The notes: generated by a model not told the origin, from the sequence alone. Shown: positions 8,336 to 18,227, counted from the stretch's first letter. The stretch is DNA of 44,663 bases from Paenibacillus koleovorans NBRC 103111 (GCF_004000845.1 NZ_BIMA01000053.1:1-44663); one strand, 5' to 3'. Translations and numbers: made by a program.

Positions 8336-9718
8336 ATGAAAATGAACAAATGGCTAGCCTTATTCATGGTCCTCGTGCTTGTAGCCATCACGGCGGCATG
8401 CGGCGGTAAAAAGGCAGAACCTGCACCGCAAACCGGCACCGACACGAAGGTCGACACGACTCCGGACACCGTAAAAGTATGGACCTACCCGGTCCACGCG
8501 ACTTACGAGAACGATATGAAAGATCTGGTCGCCGACTTCAACAAACAATATCCTCACATTAAAGTAGAGTACGAAGTGCTCTCCTGGGCTGAGGGTCCTA
8601 AGAAATTCGACGTTGCTCTGAACGCGGGAGATCCACCGGATCTGTACTTTGGCGCACTGAACGGCGCTTATGTGGACACAGGTCTCGTCCTGCCGCTTGA
8701 TTCTTACATGACGCAAGCCATCAAAGACGATTTCCAAACCGGTACGCTAGAGACGATGCAGATGAACGGCAAGCAATACGGCCTACCGATCTACCAATCG
8801 CTCTGGGGCTGGGGCGCCAACAAACGCATCCTGGACGAAGCCGGCATCGACTATAAGAAAATTCAACAAAACGGCTGGACATGGGATGAATTCCTGGCAG
8901 CAGCCAAGAAACTGACCAAGAAGCTTCCAGACGGCTCGACGCAATACGCACTCGTATCCGACGGCACTTCCACGGACCTGATCGATATGCTGAGCCGTGC
9001 GAACGGCCTTGTAGACGCAGTCGACGAGAAAGGCTCCTTTATCTGGAACGACGCCAAGATGGCCGACACGTTGAAGTTTATCGAGTCGCTGCGCAAGGAC
9101 GGTGTCCTTCCTAAGGAAACGGCTGCCTTGACTCCGGCGAAACGTACCGAGATGCTGTATGCCGGCCAAGCGGCGATTATCTCGAAAGGGATTCCGTATT
9201 ACGACATCATGATCGCCAACCGCAACAAAGACATCGAAGCAGGCAAAGTACAAGGCGAAAAGCTGGACTACATCCAACTGCCGGTTCCTCACGGCAACTC
9301 GATTACCGGCTATGGCAAAACTTCCGGCAACGGTGAAGGGTATGTGATGTTCCGTCAGAAGAACGATAAAGGCGCTCAGCATGCCAAAAACGCGTTTTTA
9401 GTGATGGAAGCTCTGACAGGGGCAAAAGCGGGCAACTCCGCTAACGAATTGGCGCTTCCATTCGTACGCAAATCGCAAGCGAAAGCATTCGAAGGCAAGA
9501 GCTTGGCGAAAGCCGACAACCTGGTCGCTTCCGGCAAAATGCGCGAGAACGCTTCGCCGAACGTAACGCTGAAGATTACGGCTGAGAAAGCGGCTGCTCT
9601 GAAGCAATACCGCGAGCAAGTGCTGAAGCCGACGTTCCAAGCGCTTCTGGCCGGCGAGAAGACGGCGGATGCTGCAGCGGCGGACCTCAAGTCGAAGGGC
9701 GAGCAAATGCTCAAATAA
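8336..9718 (+). CDS. Sugar ABC transporter substrate-binding lipoprotein
   Basis: Family-1 (MalE/UgpB-like) extracellular solute-binding protein of 460 residues. The signal peptide ends in a TAAC lipobox with Cys22 followed by GG, so it is a lipoprotein on the outer face of the membrane. The mature part opens with VKVWTYPVHATYENDMKDL and contains VLSWAEGPKKFDVALNAGDP and an aromatic SLWGWG patch. Ligand cannot be read from sequence. The neighbours (kinase-murQ, namZ, nagZ, anmK) point to MurNAc, GlcNAc or a MurNAc-GlcNAc disaccharide. ATG 8336 follows AGGGGGAACGAAGAAGG; ATG 8342 is an alternative start. Confidence 0.9.
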   Translation: MKMNKWLALFMVLVLVAITAACGGKKAEPAPQTGTDTKVDTTPDTVKVWTYPVHATYENDMKDLVADFNKQYPHIKVEYEVLSWAEGPKKFDVALNAGDPPDLYFGALNGAYVDTGLVLPLDSYMTQAIKDDFQTGTLETMQMNGKQYGLPIYQSLWGWGANKRILDEAGIDYKKIQQNGWTWDEFLAAAKKLTKKLPDGSTQYALVSDGTSTDLIDMLSRANGLVDAVDEKGSFIWNDAKMADTLKFIESLRKDGVLPKETAALTPAKRTEMLYAGQAAIISKGIPYYDIMIANRNKDIEAGKVQGEKLDYIQLPVPHGNSITGYGKTSGNGEGYVMFRQKNDKGAQHAKNAFLVMEALTGAKAGNSANELALPFVRKSQAKAFEGKSLAKADNLVASGKMRENASPNVTLKITAEKAAALKQYREQVLKPTFQALLAGEKTADAAAADLKSKGEQMLK

Positions 9719-9796
9719 CTCCCGTGCGAGCGGGGTCTTCGGAGCAAGGGGGAATCCGGGCGGTGCAAGCCGCCTGACGGACCGGTTGCTTCGGAG

Positions 9797-9842
9797 ATGG
9801 AGGGCCCTGTAGGGAACGGATCCTATAGGGCTCTCCATTTTA
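9797..9842 (+). terminator. Intercistronic hairpin after the binding-protein gene
   Basis: The arms ATGGAGGGCCCTGTAGG and CCTATAGGGCTCTCCAT pair with few mismatches and are followed by TTTTA, between the lipoprotein gene and the permeases. A leaky terminator or RNA-stabilising hairpin here would give more binding protein than permease, as is common in sugar ABC operons. Confidence 0.65.
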
Positions 9843-9870
9843 ACGTATGTTGGAGAATGGAGGAACATAG

Positions 9871-10788
9871 GTGGAGAATCGCGCAGTTCAACCCAAACCG
9901 GCCGCTTCGTCCTTCACTCGCTTTTGGAAGGATTACGGATGGGCTTACTTATTTATTTTGATTCCCGTGCTTTTGTTTGTCGTTTTTACGCTGTATCCGG
10001 TCATTTCCGCTTTTATTATGAGCTTTCAGAAATATAACGTTTTGAAATCAAGATGGATCGGCCTGGACAACTACGCCTACATGATGAAGGACGACGTGTT
10101 CTGGAAATCCATTAAAAATACAACGGTTTTTACCCTGGCTACTGTTCCGGTAAACATCATCATTACGTTCGTTCTGGCGTTCTTTATTTATCAGATGAAA
10201 AATACGTGGCAGACGTTCTTCAAAGCGGCGCTTTATTTGCCGGCCGTCGCTTCCGGGGTTACGATCTCCGTCGTGTGGCTGGCGATTTACGACCCGACCT
10301 CGGGCGGACTCTTGAACCGATTCCTAAGCATATTCGGCGTCGATCCGGTCATCTGGCTCGGCCAATCGAGCACGGCGATGTTCTCGCTCATCCTGATGAG
10401 CTACCTGGGCGCGCACGGCTCCGGCATCATTCTATATTTGGCGGCGATGGGCGGCATTCCGAAGTCGTTGTACGAAGCGGCCGACATCGACCATGCGAGC
10501 GGATGGACGAAGTTCAGCAAAATCACGTGGCCGCTGCTCAAGCCGACGACGCTCTATTTGACGGTAACGGGCGTCATCACCTCGTTCCAGGTGTTCATCA
10601 GCGTGTACCTGATGACGCAGGGCGGCCCGAACTTCGCCACGACGACGATCGCTTATTTGATCTATCAGACGGCGTTCCAGTTCTCGAACTTCGGTCTCGC
10701 ATCCGCGCAATCGTTCGTGCTGGCGGCGATCATCATCATCATCTCCGTCATCCAGTTCAAATTTTTCTCCTCCGATATCGAATATTAG
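9871..10788 (+). CDS. Sugar ABC transporter permease, MalF/UgpA type
   Basis: 305-residue inner-membrane subunit with about six spans. The first is WAYLFILIPVLLFVVFTLYP, followed by the family start VISAFIMSFQKYNVLK. The EAA loop that contacts the ATPase is LYEAADIDHASGWTKFSKIT followed by WPLLKPTTL. An SD (GGAGGAAC) precedes the start at 9871. The gene is 2 bp upstream of the second permease and works with it as a heterodimeric channel for the sugar delivered by the lipoprotein at 8336. Confidence 0.93.
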   Translation: MENRAVQPKPAASSFTRFWKDYGWAYLFILIPVLLFVVFTLYPVISAFIMSFQKYNVLKSRWIGLDNYAYMMKDDVFWKSIKNTTVFTLATVPVNIIITFVLAFFIYQMKNTWQTFFKAALYLPAVASGVTISVVWLAIYDPTSGGLLNRFLSIFGVDPVIWLGQSSTAMFSLILMSYLGAHGSGIILYLAAMGGIPKSLYEAADIDHASGWTKFSKITWPLLKPTTLYLTVTGVITSFQVFISVYLMTQGGPNFATTTIAYLIYQTAFQFSNFGLASAQSFVLAAIIIIISVIQFKFFSSDIEY

Positions 10789-10789
10789 G

Positions 10790-11635
10790 GTGGTGTGCAC
10801 GTTGCAATCGAGATCCAAATCAATACTGATAGCGGTGTCCGCAGCGGTGCTCGTCCTCTGGGTGCTCATCTCGATCGTTCCGCTATATTGGATGATCATA
10901 GGCTCCTTCCAGGATTCCAAGGCTTCGGCTTCGTTCCAGCCTCGGTGGGTTCCGGATGTCTGGTCGATGGCGCCTTATGAGCGGTTTTTCGGCAAAACGA
11001 TGGCGGTTCGCTGGCTGTTCAACTCGCTCCTCATTTCTTCCGTCCTGACGGTGACGAACGTCTTCTTCGCCTCTCTGGCGGGTTATGCGTTTGCGAAGCT
11101 GAAATTTCCGGGACGCAATTCGATTTTCTGGATTTTGCTTAGTACGATGATGATTCCGGCGCAGGTGACGCTCATCCCGCTGTACGTGCTGATGATCAAT
11201 GTGTTCGAGCTCGGCAATACGTACACGGCGATTGTGCTTCCCTCACTCGCGACCGTGGGGAATATCTTCCTGATGAAGCAATACATGTCCTCGCTGCCGA
11301 CATCGCTTATTCATGCGGCACGGATCGATGCGACGAGCGAGTTCGGGATTTTCTGGAAAATTATTATGCCGATGGCGAAGCCCGGGTTGGCGGTATTGGC
11401 GATTTTCACCTTCGTGGCTCATTGGAACGACTTCTTCTGGCCTTTGCTCGTCACGAGCAGCAACAGCATGCGTACGATCCAGGTCGGTCTGGCGAGCTTC
11501 AAGTTCGCGGAGGCGACGGATTATGGCGCGATTATGGCAGGTGCTACGATCGGTGCGGTACCTATGTTCATCCTGTTCTTCTCGCTGCAGAAATATTTTC
11601 TCCAAGGCATTACGATCGGGGCAGTCAAAGGGTAA
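10790..11635 (+). CDS. Sugar ABC transporter permease, MalG/UgpE type
   Basis: Second permease, about 280 residues, six spans. Family marks are VPLYWMIIGSFQ near the N-terminus, AGYAFAKLKFPGRN, and the EAA loop LIHAARIDATSEFGIFWKII before MPMAKPGLAVL. The start is uncertain. GTG 10790 overlaps the end region of the first permease, while TTG 10802 is better placed behind GGTGGT; the difference is four residues. It is cotranscribed with the MalF-type gene and followed 54 bp later by an MsmX-like ATPase, so this operon carries its own energising subunit. Confidence 0.93.
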   Translation: MVCTLQSRSKSILIAVSAAVLVLWVLISIVPLYWMIIGSFQDSKASASFQPRWVPDVWSMAPYERFFGKTMAVRWLFNSLLISSVLTVTNVFFASLAGYAFAKLKFPGRNSIFWILLSTMMIPAQVTLIPLYVLMINVFELGNTYTAIVLPSLATVGNIFLMKQYMSSLPTSLIHAARIDATSEFGIFWKIIMPMAKPGLAVLAIFTFVAHWNDFFWPLLVTSSNSMRTIQVGLASFKFAEATDYGAIMAGATIGAVPMFILFFSLQKYFLQGITIGAVKG

Positions 11636-11689
11636 CGGTGCGGTTCTTCATAGCAGGAAAAGGTTCAGTTTAGGAGGAGGTTCCATTTT

Positions 11690-12796
<1,107 letters not shown>

Positions 12797-12892
12797 GAGA
12801 GTGGACTCGGTCTGGGCGGAGCGCGGAAAAAACATCTTCAATCGCCGTCCTGTGCCGGTCCGTTCGGAATGCCATGGAAGGAGCGGGATTGC

Positions 12893-13618
12893 ATGAAAAA
12901 GTTGAGTCAAATTATCGCCCAGACCGGGGTGCAGATTTACCGGGAAATCGTGCCGGTCGCGCTGTTCAGCATTGTGAGCTCGCTCGTATTGCTGCCGCTC
13001 GTGTTTTTCTTGCCGATCGGATTGGCCGTCGTGTTGGCGGTGCTGCTGTACTTACCGGTTTGTACCGGTGTGCTGTACGCTGCACATCGGATGCTGGACG
13101 GCGAGAAGCCAAGGCTAAGCGTGATGTGGGCCGGAACCTTCAAGTTCTTCGGTGCATCCGTGGTGTACGGGGCGATGATGTCGCTGTTTGTGCTCATCCT
13201 GCTCTCCTCCTGGTGGTATTACGGTGGCAAGAGCGGCATGGTGTATTTCTCGCTGGCGGTCTTCCAGACGTACTTCGTCGCGATGGCGATCGTGTCGCAG
13301 GTATACACGCTTCCTCTGGTAGTGCAGGAGCGGATGAACGTGTTCGCCGCGATTGCACGCAGTGTCAAGCTGTTCGTCGGAAATCCGTTGTACACGATCG
13401 GGGCGTTTTTCCAGATCGTCTGTTTGACTTTGGTTTTAGGGATAACAATTGTCGGCTTCGGCTGCGTGTACGTGGGCATGATGGGCGTCTACCTGAATAT
13501 GCTGACGGCGAACTTGATTCGGCGGGAGGAGCATGCGGATGAGGAGGCCGGCGGCGGGGGACGCGAGTCTCGGTCGCTGGAGCTGGACGGTCGTGCCGAG
13601 GCTCGTGCACTTTGTTAG
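12893..13618 (+). CDS. DUF624 (YesL-like) membrane protein
   Basis: 241 residues. Hydrophobic segments are seen near residues 15-45 (VALFSIVSSLVLLPLVFF, then IGLAVVLAVLLYLPV), 80-100 (MMSLFVLILLSSWWYY), 105-130 and 165-200 (LTLVLGITIVGFG), with an acidic, Gly-rich tail. The pattern and setting (directly after a carbohydrate ABC importer) match the DUF624/YesL family, whose function is unknown. ATG 12893 follows AAGGAGCGG; a frame extending to 12869 lacks an SD. It is probably the last gene of the ABC operon. The family name rests on topology and context more than on a diagnostic motif. Confidence 0.65.
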   Translation: MKKLSQIIAQTGVQIYREIVPVALFSIVSSLVLLPLVFFLPIGLAVVLAVLLYLPVCTGVLYAAHRMLDGEKPRLSVMWAGTFKFFGASVVYGAMMSLFVLILLSSWWYYGGKSGMVYFSLAVFQTYFVAMAIVSQVYTLPLVVQERMNVFAAIARSVKLFVGNPLYTIGAFFQIVCLTLVLGITIVGFGCVYVGMMGVYLNMLTANLIRREEHADEEAGGGGRESRSLELDGRAEARALC

Positions 13619-13637
13619 ACTGACACCTTACCTCCCG

Positions 13638-13717
13638 CCCATTTTGTATGATTTTTCATACAAATCGTGACTCAGATCAGTTGCTGTGTCCCATTTTGTA
13701 TGATTTTTCATACATAA
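13638..13717. repeat. Two hairpin repeats 52 bp apart
   Basis: CCCATTTTGTATGATTTTTC followed by ATACA occurs at 13638 and again at 13690, exactly 52 bp apart. Each copy holds the inverted repeat TGTATGA...TCATACA. The rest of the 52-bp unit is not conserved. Just after copy 2 is a 10-bp palindrome ATGACGTCAT (13719-13728). No gene is supported on either strand here. Confidence 0.75.
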
Positions 13718-13771
13718 GATGACGTCATAACGTTGTTTTCCGCAGAGTCGTTTGGTCTTGAAGGTATCCGA

Positions 13772-13854
13772 GCAAAAGCAGTTGTTGATTCGCTCATTCG
13801 GCCGGTTGCGGTCTCCGAAGAAAGCAAGCATCAATAGTTGCTTTTGCTTTTTTT
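13772..13854 (+). terminator. Strong terminator or attenuator before namZ
   Basis: GCAAAAGCAGTTGTTGAT (13772-13789) pairs with ATCAATAGTTGCTTTTGC (13830-13847) and is followed by seven T. A shorter alternative hairpin, AAGCAA (13822-13827) with TTGCTT (13838-13843), uses the same 3' arm. The element ends the ABC operon, or attenuates namZ if the promoter lies upstream; no promoter is visible between it and the namZ start. Confidence 0.75.
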
Positions 13855-13900
13855 CATAGTAAAGGACAAAGAGAGAGTAGAAGACGGAGGAGTAGCGAGG

Positions 13901-15124
13901 ATGAACAGCTTGAAGGGGAGCGTAGTGAGAACCGGGGCCGATCAATTACCGACATGGGCGGAGCGTCACTTAAGCGGCGCGCGGATCGGGCTGCTGACGG
14001 CGCCGACCGGGATCGACCGGAATTTCAAGTCCACAATCGACGTATGTGCGGGTTTGGAATCCGCAACATTAACGGCGCTTTATGCGTGCGAGCATGGCAT
14101 CCGCGGCGAACGTCAGGCAGGCGTCTTGTTCGAGGATGAGCTTGACGAGCGGTTGGGGATCACGGTGTACAGCCTATATGGGACGAATAAAAAACCGACC
14201 GCGGCGATGCTGGAGCCTGTCGATGCGGTCTTATTCGACATTCAGGACTTGGGCGTCCGGTTCTACACATACTTGAGCACGATGATCAACATGATGGAAG
14301 CTTGCGCGGAGAACGGGAAACGGTTCATCGTACTGGATCGACCCAATCCGCTCGGCGGCAATACCGTCGAAGGCGGGTTGCTCGTTCCCGGCTTCGAATC
14401 GATGGTCGGCCGCTGGCCGGGCGTGCCTTACCGGACGGGCCTCACGATCGGGGAGTTCGCCCGTTACGTGAACGACCGCGCCGAGACGCGCTGCGAGTTG
14501 GACGTTGTGCCTATAGATGGTTGGTATCGGGATATGGAATACCCGGATACGGGTTTGCCATGGCTTATGCCGTCGCCGAACATTCCTACGATGGACACCG
14601 TTCGCGTTTATTCCGGCAACTGCCTGTTTGAGGGTACGAATTTGTCGGAGGGCCGCGGTACAACCAAACCGTTCGAACAGATCGGCGCCCCATGGCTCGA
14701 CAATTACGAGGTGGCGCGGCGTATGAACGAGCGCGGTCTGCCAGGTGTTTATTTTTATCCGGTCACGTTCACGCCAATGTTCTCCAAGCATCAAGGCGCT
14801 TTGTGCAACGGCGTGTTCACCTACGTAACCGATAAGGACGCTTACCGCCCATTGGAGAGCGGGTTGACGCTGCTGCATACCGTGGCGCGGCTACATCCGG
14901 AACAGTTTGAATGGATTCCTCCTTTCAAGGAAGGGCGCAAAAATTTCATGGATTATTTGACCGGCGACGACTTGATTCGGACGACCATCGAGCAGGAAGG
15001 CTCGCTGGGGCCGATCGTTGAGAAGTTCCGTGTTGAGGCGGAAGCCTGGAAGCGGGAGCGCGAGCCGTATTTGCTGTATAGGAGCGTTGACGATCAAGAA
15101 GGGGAAAGAGGAGGGTCGGCGTAA
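13901..15124 (+). CDS. namZ: Exo-beta-N-acetylmuramidase NamZ (DUF1343/YbbC)
   Basis: 407-residue DUF1343 protein. Motifs follow the YbbC/NamZ order: ARIGLLTAPTGIDR, CEHGIRGERQAG, VYSLYGTNKKPT, LFDIQDLGVRFYTY, VLDRPNPLGGN, LPSPNIPT-like PSPNIPTMDT, EGTNLSEGRGTTKPFE and FSKHQGALCNG. The B. subtilis enzyme removes MurNAc from the non-reducing end of muropeptide sugars. It is secreted there, but here the protein begins directly with the domain (MNSLKGSVVRTGADQL) and has no signal peptide. The chosen ATG has GACGGAGGAG upstream; the longer frame to 13838 adds only sequence overlapping the terminator. It is translationally coupled to nagZ (TAATG). Confidence 0.93.
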   Translation: MNSLKGSVVRTGADQLPTWAERHLSGARIGLLTAPTGIDRNFKSTIDVCAGLESATLTALYACEHGIRGERQAGVLFEDELDERLGITVYSLYGTNKKPTAAMLEPVDAVLFDIQDLGVRFYTYLSTMINMMEACAENGKRFIVLDRPNPLGGNTVEGGLLVPGFESMVGRWPGVPYRTGLTIGEFARYVNDRAETRCELDVVPIDGWYRDMEYPDTGLPWLMPSPNIPTMDTVRVYSGNCLFEGTNLSEGRGTTKPFEQIGAPWLDNYEVARRMNERGLPGVYFYPVTFTPMFSKHQGALCNGVFTYVTDKDAYRPLESGLTLLHTVARLHPEQFEWIPPFKEGRKNFMDYLTGDDLIRTTIEQEGSLGPIVEKFRVEAEAWKREREPYLLYRSVDDQEGERGGSA

Positions 15125-16833
15125 TGGTCGCGAAAGGGAATGAAGGGGAGCTGCAGCAGACAGGAGCGGGGACCGGAGTCGATTTGGCTGGCTGGTCGCT
15201 GCGCCGTAAGATCGGGCAAATGCTGCAATGTGGCTTCGACGGAACAATACCGAATGAAGATATATTGAAGCTGATCCGGGAGCATGCGATCGGCGGCGTA
15301 ATTTTGTTCGCGCGCAATGTTTCCAGCGCGGTGCAGGTGGCGGAGATGAATGCGGCGTTGCAAAAGGCTGCGCTCGAGTCGGGCGGAGAGCCGCTGTGGA
15401 TTTCGATCGACCAGGAAGGCGGCATGGTTGCCAGGTTGATCGAAGGCGTGGCGCTTATGCCGGGCAACATGGCTTTGTCGGCGGGCGGAACGGCCGAGCA
15501 GTCGTACCAGGCTTCGCGTGTGGCTGGGGAAGAGCTACGGGCGCTTGGTATCAATCTGAATTTCGCGCCGGTGCTGGACGTGAACAACAACGCGAACAAC
15601 CCGGTGATCGGCGTGCGGTCCTATGGCGAGTCGCCGGATCGGGTCGGCGATTTCGGATTGGCTGCAATTCGCGGATTGCAGGAGGCGGGCATTGCTGCAG
15701 CGGCCAAACATTTTCCAGGGCATGGGGATACGGATGTGGACTCGCATCTGGATTTGCCGAAAATCAAACATGACCGCGAGCGGATTTACTCTGTAGAGCT
15801 GCCGCCATTCGTGCGTGCCATTCAAGGCGGGGTCGACTCCATCATGTCGTCGCATGTGTATTTCCCGGCGTTCGAGCCGGATGGGCTGCCAGCGACATTG
15901 TCGCGCCGCGTCTTGACGGGATTGCTGCGCGAGGAGCTTGGCTATGACGGCGTCATCATGACCGATTGTATGGAGATGAATGCGATCGCCGGGCATTATG
16001 GCACGGTGAATGCCGCTGTTATGGCGGTCGAGGCTGGGGCGGATATGGTGCTGCTCAGCCACCGCCACGACTTGCAGTATGGCGCGGTCGAGGCGCTAGT
16101 CGCCGCGGTCGAGAGCGGGCGCATTGCGGAGGCGCGGATCGACGCGTCCGTGCAGCGGCTGCTCGCACTGAAGGCGAAGCGCGGCGTGACCGCGGCTGCC
16201 GTCGCCGCGCGGGCGGCGGCGCCGACGGCCGGCGAGGCGTTCGCCCGTGTCGGCGGCCGCGAGCACATGGCGCTCGCCCAGTCGCTGAGCGAGGCGAGCG
16301 TCACTTGTGTGCGCGCCGCGGAGGGCGCGCTGCCCTTGCGCGCAGCGGGCGATGGCGCTGGGCGCACGCTCGCGCTTGTGATGCAGCCTGCGGTCGTGAC
16401 GCAGGTGGATGAGGCGCTCGAGGCGCCGATGACGCTTGGCCGCGCGCTGCAGGCGCAAGGGCTGGCGGCGGTGGACGAGCGCGTGCTCGCACCGGCGGAG
16501 CTCGAGGGCCGGGTCGACGAGCTGGCCGCATTGGCTGCAGGCGGAGCGTACGACCAGGTCGTCATCGCGACGTACAACGCGGCGTTTTTCCCGGCGCAGG
16601 GCGAGCTCGTCCGCCGCGTCATGGCGCTCGGCAAGCAGCCTATCGTCGTCGCCCAGCGGAACCCGTATGACTTGCTGCAGTTCCCGGATGTGCCGACATT
16701 CGTCGCGATCTACGAATCGCGTTCGCTGGCGCTTCAGTCCGCCGCGAAGTTCTTGACCGGCCGCATCCCGGCGGCGGGCAAGCTGCCGGTGTCGATCGGC
16801 AGCTTGTATCGGGCTGAAGCAGGGAGGGTGTAA
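15124..16833 (+). CDS. nagZ: Beta-N-acetylglucosaminidase NagZ (GH3)
   Basis: 569 residues of glycoside hydrolase family 3; hydrolyses non-reducing GlcNAc from GlcNAc-MurNAc or muropeptides. Seen: ISIDQEGGMVARL (94-106), KHFPGHGDT (195-203) with the NagZ-type Asp/His dyad (D206, H208) in place of a usual acid/base Glu, and nucleophile D281 in VIMTDCMEM. The C-terminal second domain is shorter and very Ala/Arg-rich (about 345-470). No signal peptide, so cytosolic, unlike the secreted Bacillus NagZ. ATG 15124 overlaps the namZ stop by one base. The gene ends 7 bp before anmK. Confidence 0.94.
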   Translation: MVAKGNEGELQQTGAGTGVDLAGWSLRRKIGQMLQCGFDGTIPNEDILKLIREHAIGGVILFARNVSSAVQVAEMNAALQKAALESGGEPLWISIDQEGGMVARLIEGVALMPGNMALSAGGTAEQSYQASRVAGEELRALGINLNFAPVLDVNNNANNPVIGVRSYGESPDRVGDFGLAAIRGLQEAGIAAAAKHFPGHGDTDVDSHLDLPKIKHDRERIYSVELPPFVRAIQGGVDSIMSSHVYFPAFEPDGLPATLSRRVLTGLLREELGYDGVIMTDCMEMNAIAGHYGTVNAAVMAVEAGADMVLLSHRHDLQYGAVEALVAAVESGRIAEARIDASVQRLLALKAKRGVTAAAVAARAAAPTAGEAFARVGGREHMALAQSLSEASVTCVRAAEGALPLRAAGDGAGRTLALVMQPAVVTQVDEALEAPMTLGRALQAQGLAAVDERVLAPAELEGRVDELAALAAGGAYDQVVIATYNAAFFPAQGELVRRVMALGKQPIVVAQRNPYDLLQFPDVPTFVAIYESRSLALQSAAKFLTGRIPAAGKLPVSIGSLYRAEAGRV

Positions 16834-16840
16834 CGCAGCT

Positions 16841-18037
16841 ATGAGCATGCTTCGCGATTTATTGAACCAACCAAGCCGCATGGTCGTCGGCCTCATGTCC
16901 GGCACTTCGCTGGACGGCGTCGATGCGGCGATCGTCCGGATTACCGGCAGCGGACTCGATTCCAAGGTGGAGCTCGTCCACTTCTACTCGGAGCCGTACG
17001 ATGATGCGCTTCGCGAGCAAATCAAGGATCTGTGCAGCGTAGAACGCTCCGACGTGGCGCATATATGCGCCATGAACTTCAGCATAGCGGATCGCTTCGC
17101 CGGAGCCGTCCGCCGCGCGGTTGAGAGTGCGGGTCTGACGATGGACGACATCGACCTAGTCAGCTCGCATGGACAGACGATCTGGCATATTCCGGAGAAC
17201 GACGCCGACGATGCCACGCTCGTTCGTTCGACGTTGCAGATCGGCGACTTGTCCGTGCTCGCCAAGGCGACCGGCAAACCGGTCGTCGGCGACTACCGCA
17301 CCGCCGACATGGCGGTCGGCGGGCAAGGCGCGCCGCTCGTGCCGTACGCCGACTTCATCCTGTGCCGCCGCGAGACGAAGGGCGTCATCGCCCAGAACAT
17401 CGGCGGCATCGGCAACTGCTCGGCGATCCCGGCCGCCGCTCAACCGGAGCAGGTCATCGCCTTCGATACCGGTCCGGGCAACATGCTGATCGACCAAGCG
17501 GTCTACACGCTGTCCAAGGGTGCCCGGAGCTATGACGAAGGCGGCGCCTGGGCGGCGGCCGGCACCCCGAGCGCTTCGTTTGTCGAACAGCTGATGAGCC
17601 ACCCGTACTTCTCCCGCAAGCCGGCGAAGACGACGGGCCGCGAGCTGTTCGGCAAGGCGTACGCGCTCGACTGGATCGGCCGCATGCAGCAAGCGGGCTT
17701 GAGCGACGCCGACATCGTCGCGACATTCACCGCCTTCACGGCGCACTCGATCGCACAGAGCTACCGGGACTTCGTCCTGCCGGCGATGGCGATCCATGAC
17801 GTGTTCGTGTCCGGCGGCGGCGCCCACAACCAAACGCTGCTCGCGATGATCGGCGAGCTGCTGCCGGGCCTGCGCATCGAGACAACCGAGGCGATCGGCA
17901 TCTCGAGTGACGCCAAGGAAGCCGTCGCGTTCGCGATTTTCGCCAACAACTTCGTGCAAGGCATTCCGAACAACCTGCCCTCGGCGACCGGTGCGAGCAC
18001 ATCAACCGTGATGGGCAAGCTGGCCTTGCCCTGGTAG
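16841..18037 (+). CDS. anmK: Anhydro-N-acetylmuramic acid kinase AnmK
   Basis: 398 residues, ASKHA fold. It converts 1,6-anhydroMurNAc plus ATP to MurNAc-6-P in the cytosol, feeding MurQ. Seen: LMSGTSLDGVDAAIVRI (N-terminal phosphate loop), VSSHGQTIWHIPE, the metal/sugar segment GDYRTADMAVGGQGAPLVP, IGGIGNCSAIP, FDTGPGNMLID and VSGGGAHN. The start is behind AGGGAGGGTG, 7 bp after nagZ. The sequence is rich in GC and has no frameshift. AnhydroMurNAc comes from lytic transglycosylases, so its presence suggests the cell meets Gram-negative wall fragments or has its own such enzymes. Confidence 0.95.
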   Translation: MSMLRDLLNQPSRMVVGLMSGTSLDGVDAAIVRITGSGLDSKVELVHFYSEPYDDALREQIKDLCSVERSDVAHICAMNFSIADRFAGAVRRAVESAGLTMDDIDLVSSHGQTIWHIPENDADDATLVRSTLQIGDLSVLAKATGKPVVGDYRTADMAVGGQGAPLVPYADFILCRRETKGVIAQNIGGIGNCSAIPAAAQPEQVIAFDTGPGNMLIDQAVYTLSKGARSYDEGGAWAAAGTPSASFVEQLMSHPYFSRKPAKTTGRELFGKAYALDWIGRMQQAGLSDADIVATFTAFTAHSIAQSYRDFVLPAMAIHDVFVSGGGAHNQTLLAMIGELLPGLRIETTEAIGISSDAKEAVAFAIFANNFVQGIPNNLPSATGASTSTVMGKLALPW

Positions 18038-18050
18038 CCGAATGCTTAGG

Positions 18051-18227
18051 GCAGGAGTTAGTGCAGAAAATTGACTAACTGGCGCTCAGAGTGGTGCGTG
18101 GAGCAGGAGTTAGTGCAGAAAATTGACTAATTGGTGCTCAGAGTGGTGCGTGGAGCAGGAGTTAGTGTAGAAAATTGACTAAACTGGTGCTCAGAGTGCT
18201 ACGAGGTGCAGGAGTTAGTGCAGAATA
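18051..18227. repeat. 52-bp tandem repeat, about 3.4 copies
   Basis: Units start at 18051, 18103, 18155 and 18208 (partial), giving spacings of 52, 52 and 53. Each opens with GCAGGAGTTAGTG and contains an inverted repeat: AGTTAGT with ACTAACT in unit 1 (18056-18080), slightly eroded in units 2 and 3. Also shared are GAAAATTGACTAA and GTGCTCAGAGTG. It fills the space between anmK and the GNAT gene. No ORF or promoter is evident. It could affect transcription into the downstream genes. Confidence 0.9.

Noticed and set aside
13628-13945. Minus-strand frame of 105 codons over the two hairpin repeats
   Set aside because: Starts inside namZ, covers a terminator, and encodes the hairpin repeat twice; noncoding repeats are the better reading.
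18051-18227. CRISPR array
   Set aside because: The 52-bp units are repeated along their whole length with no unique spacers of fixed size, and no cas gene is near.
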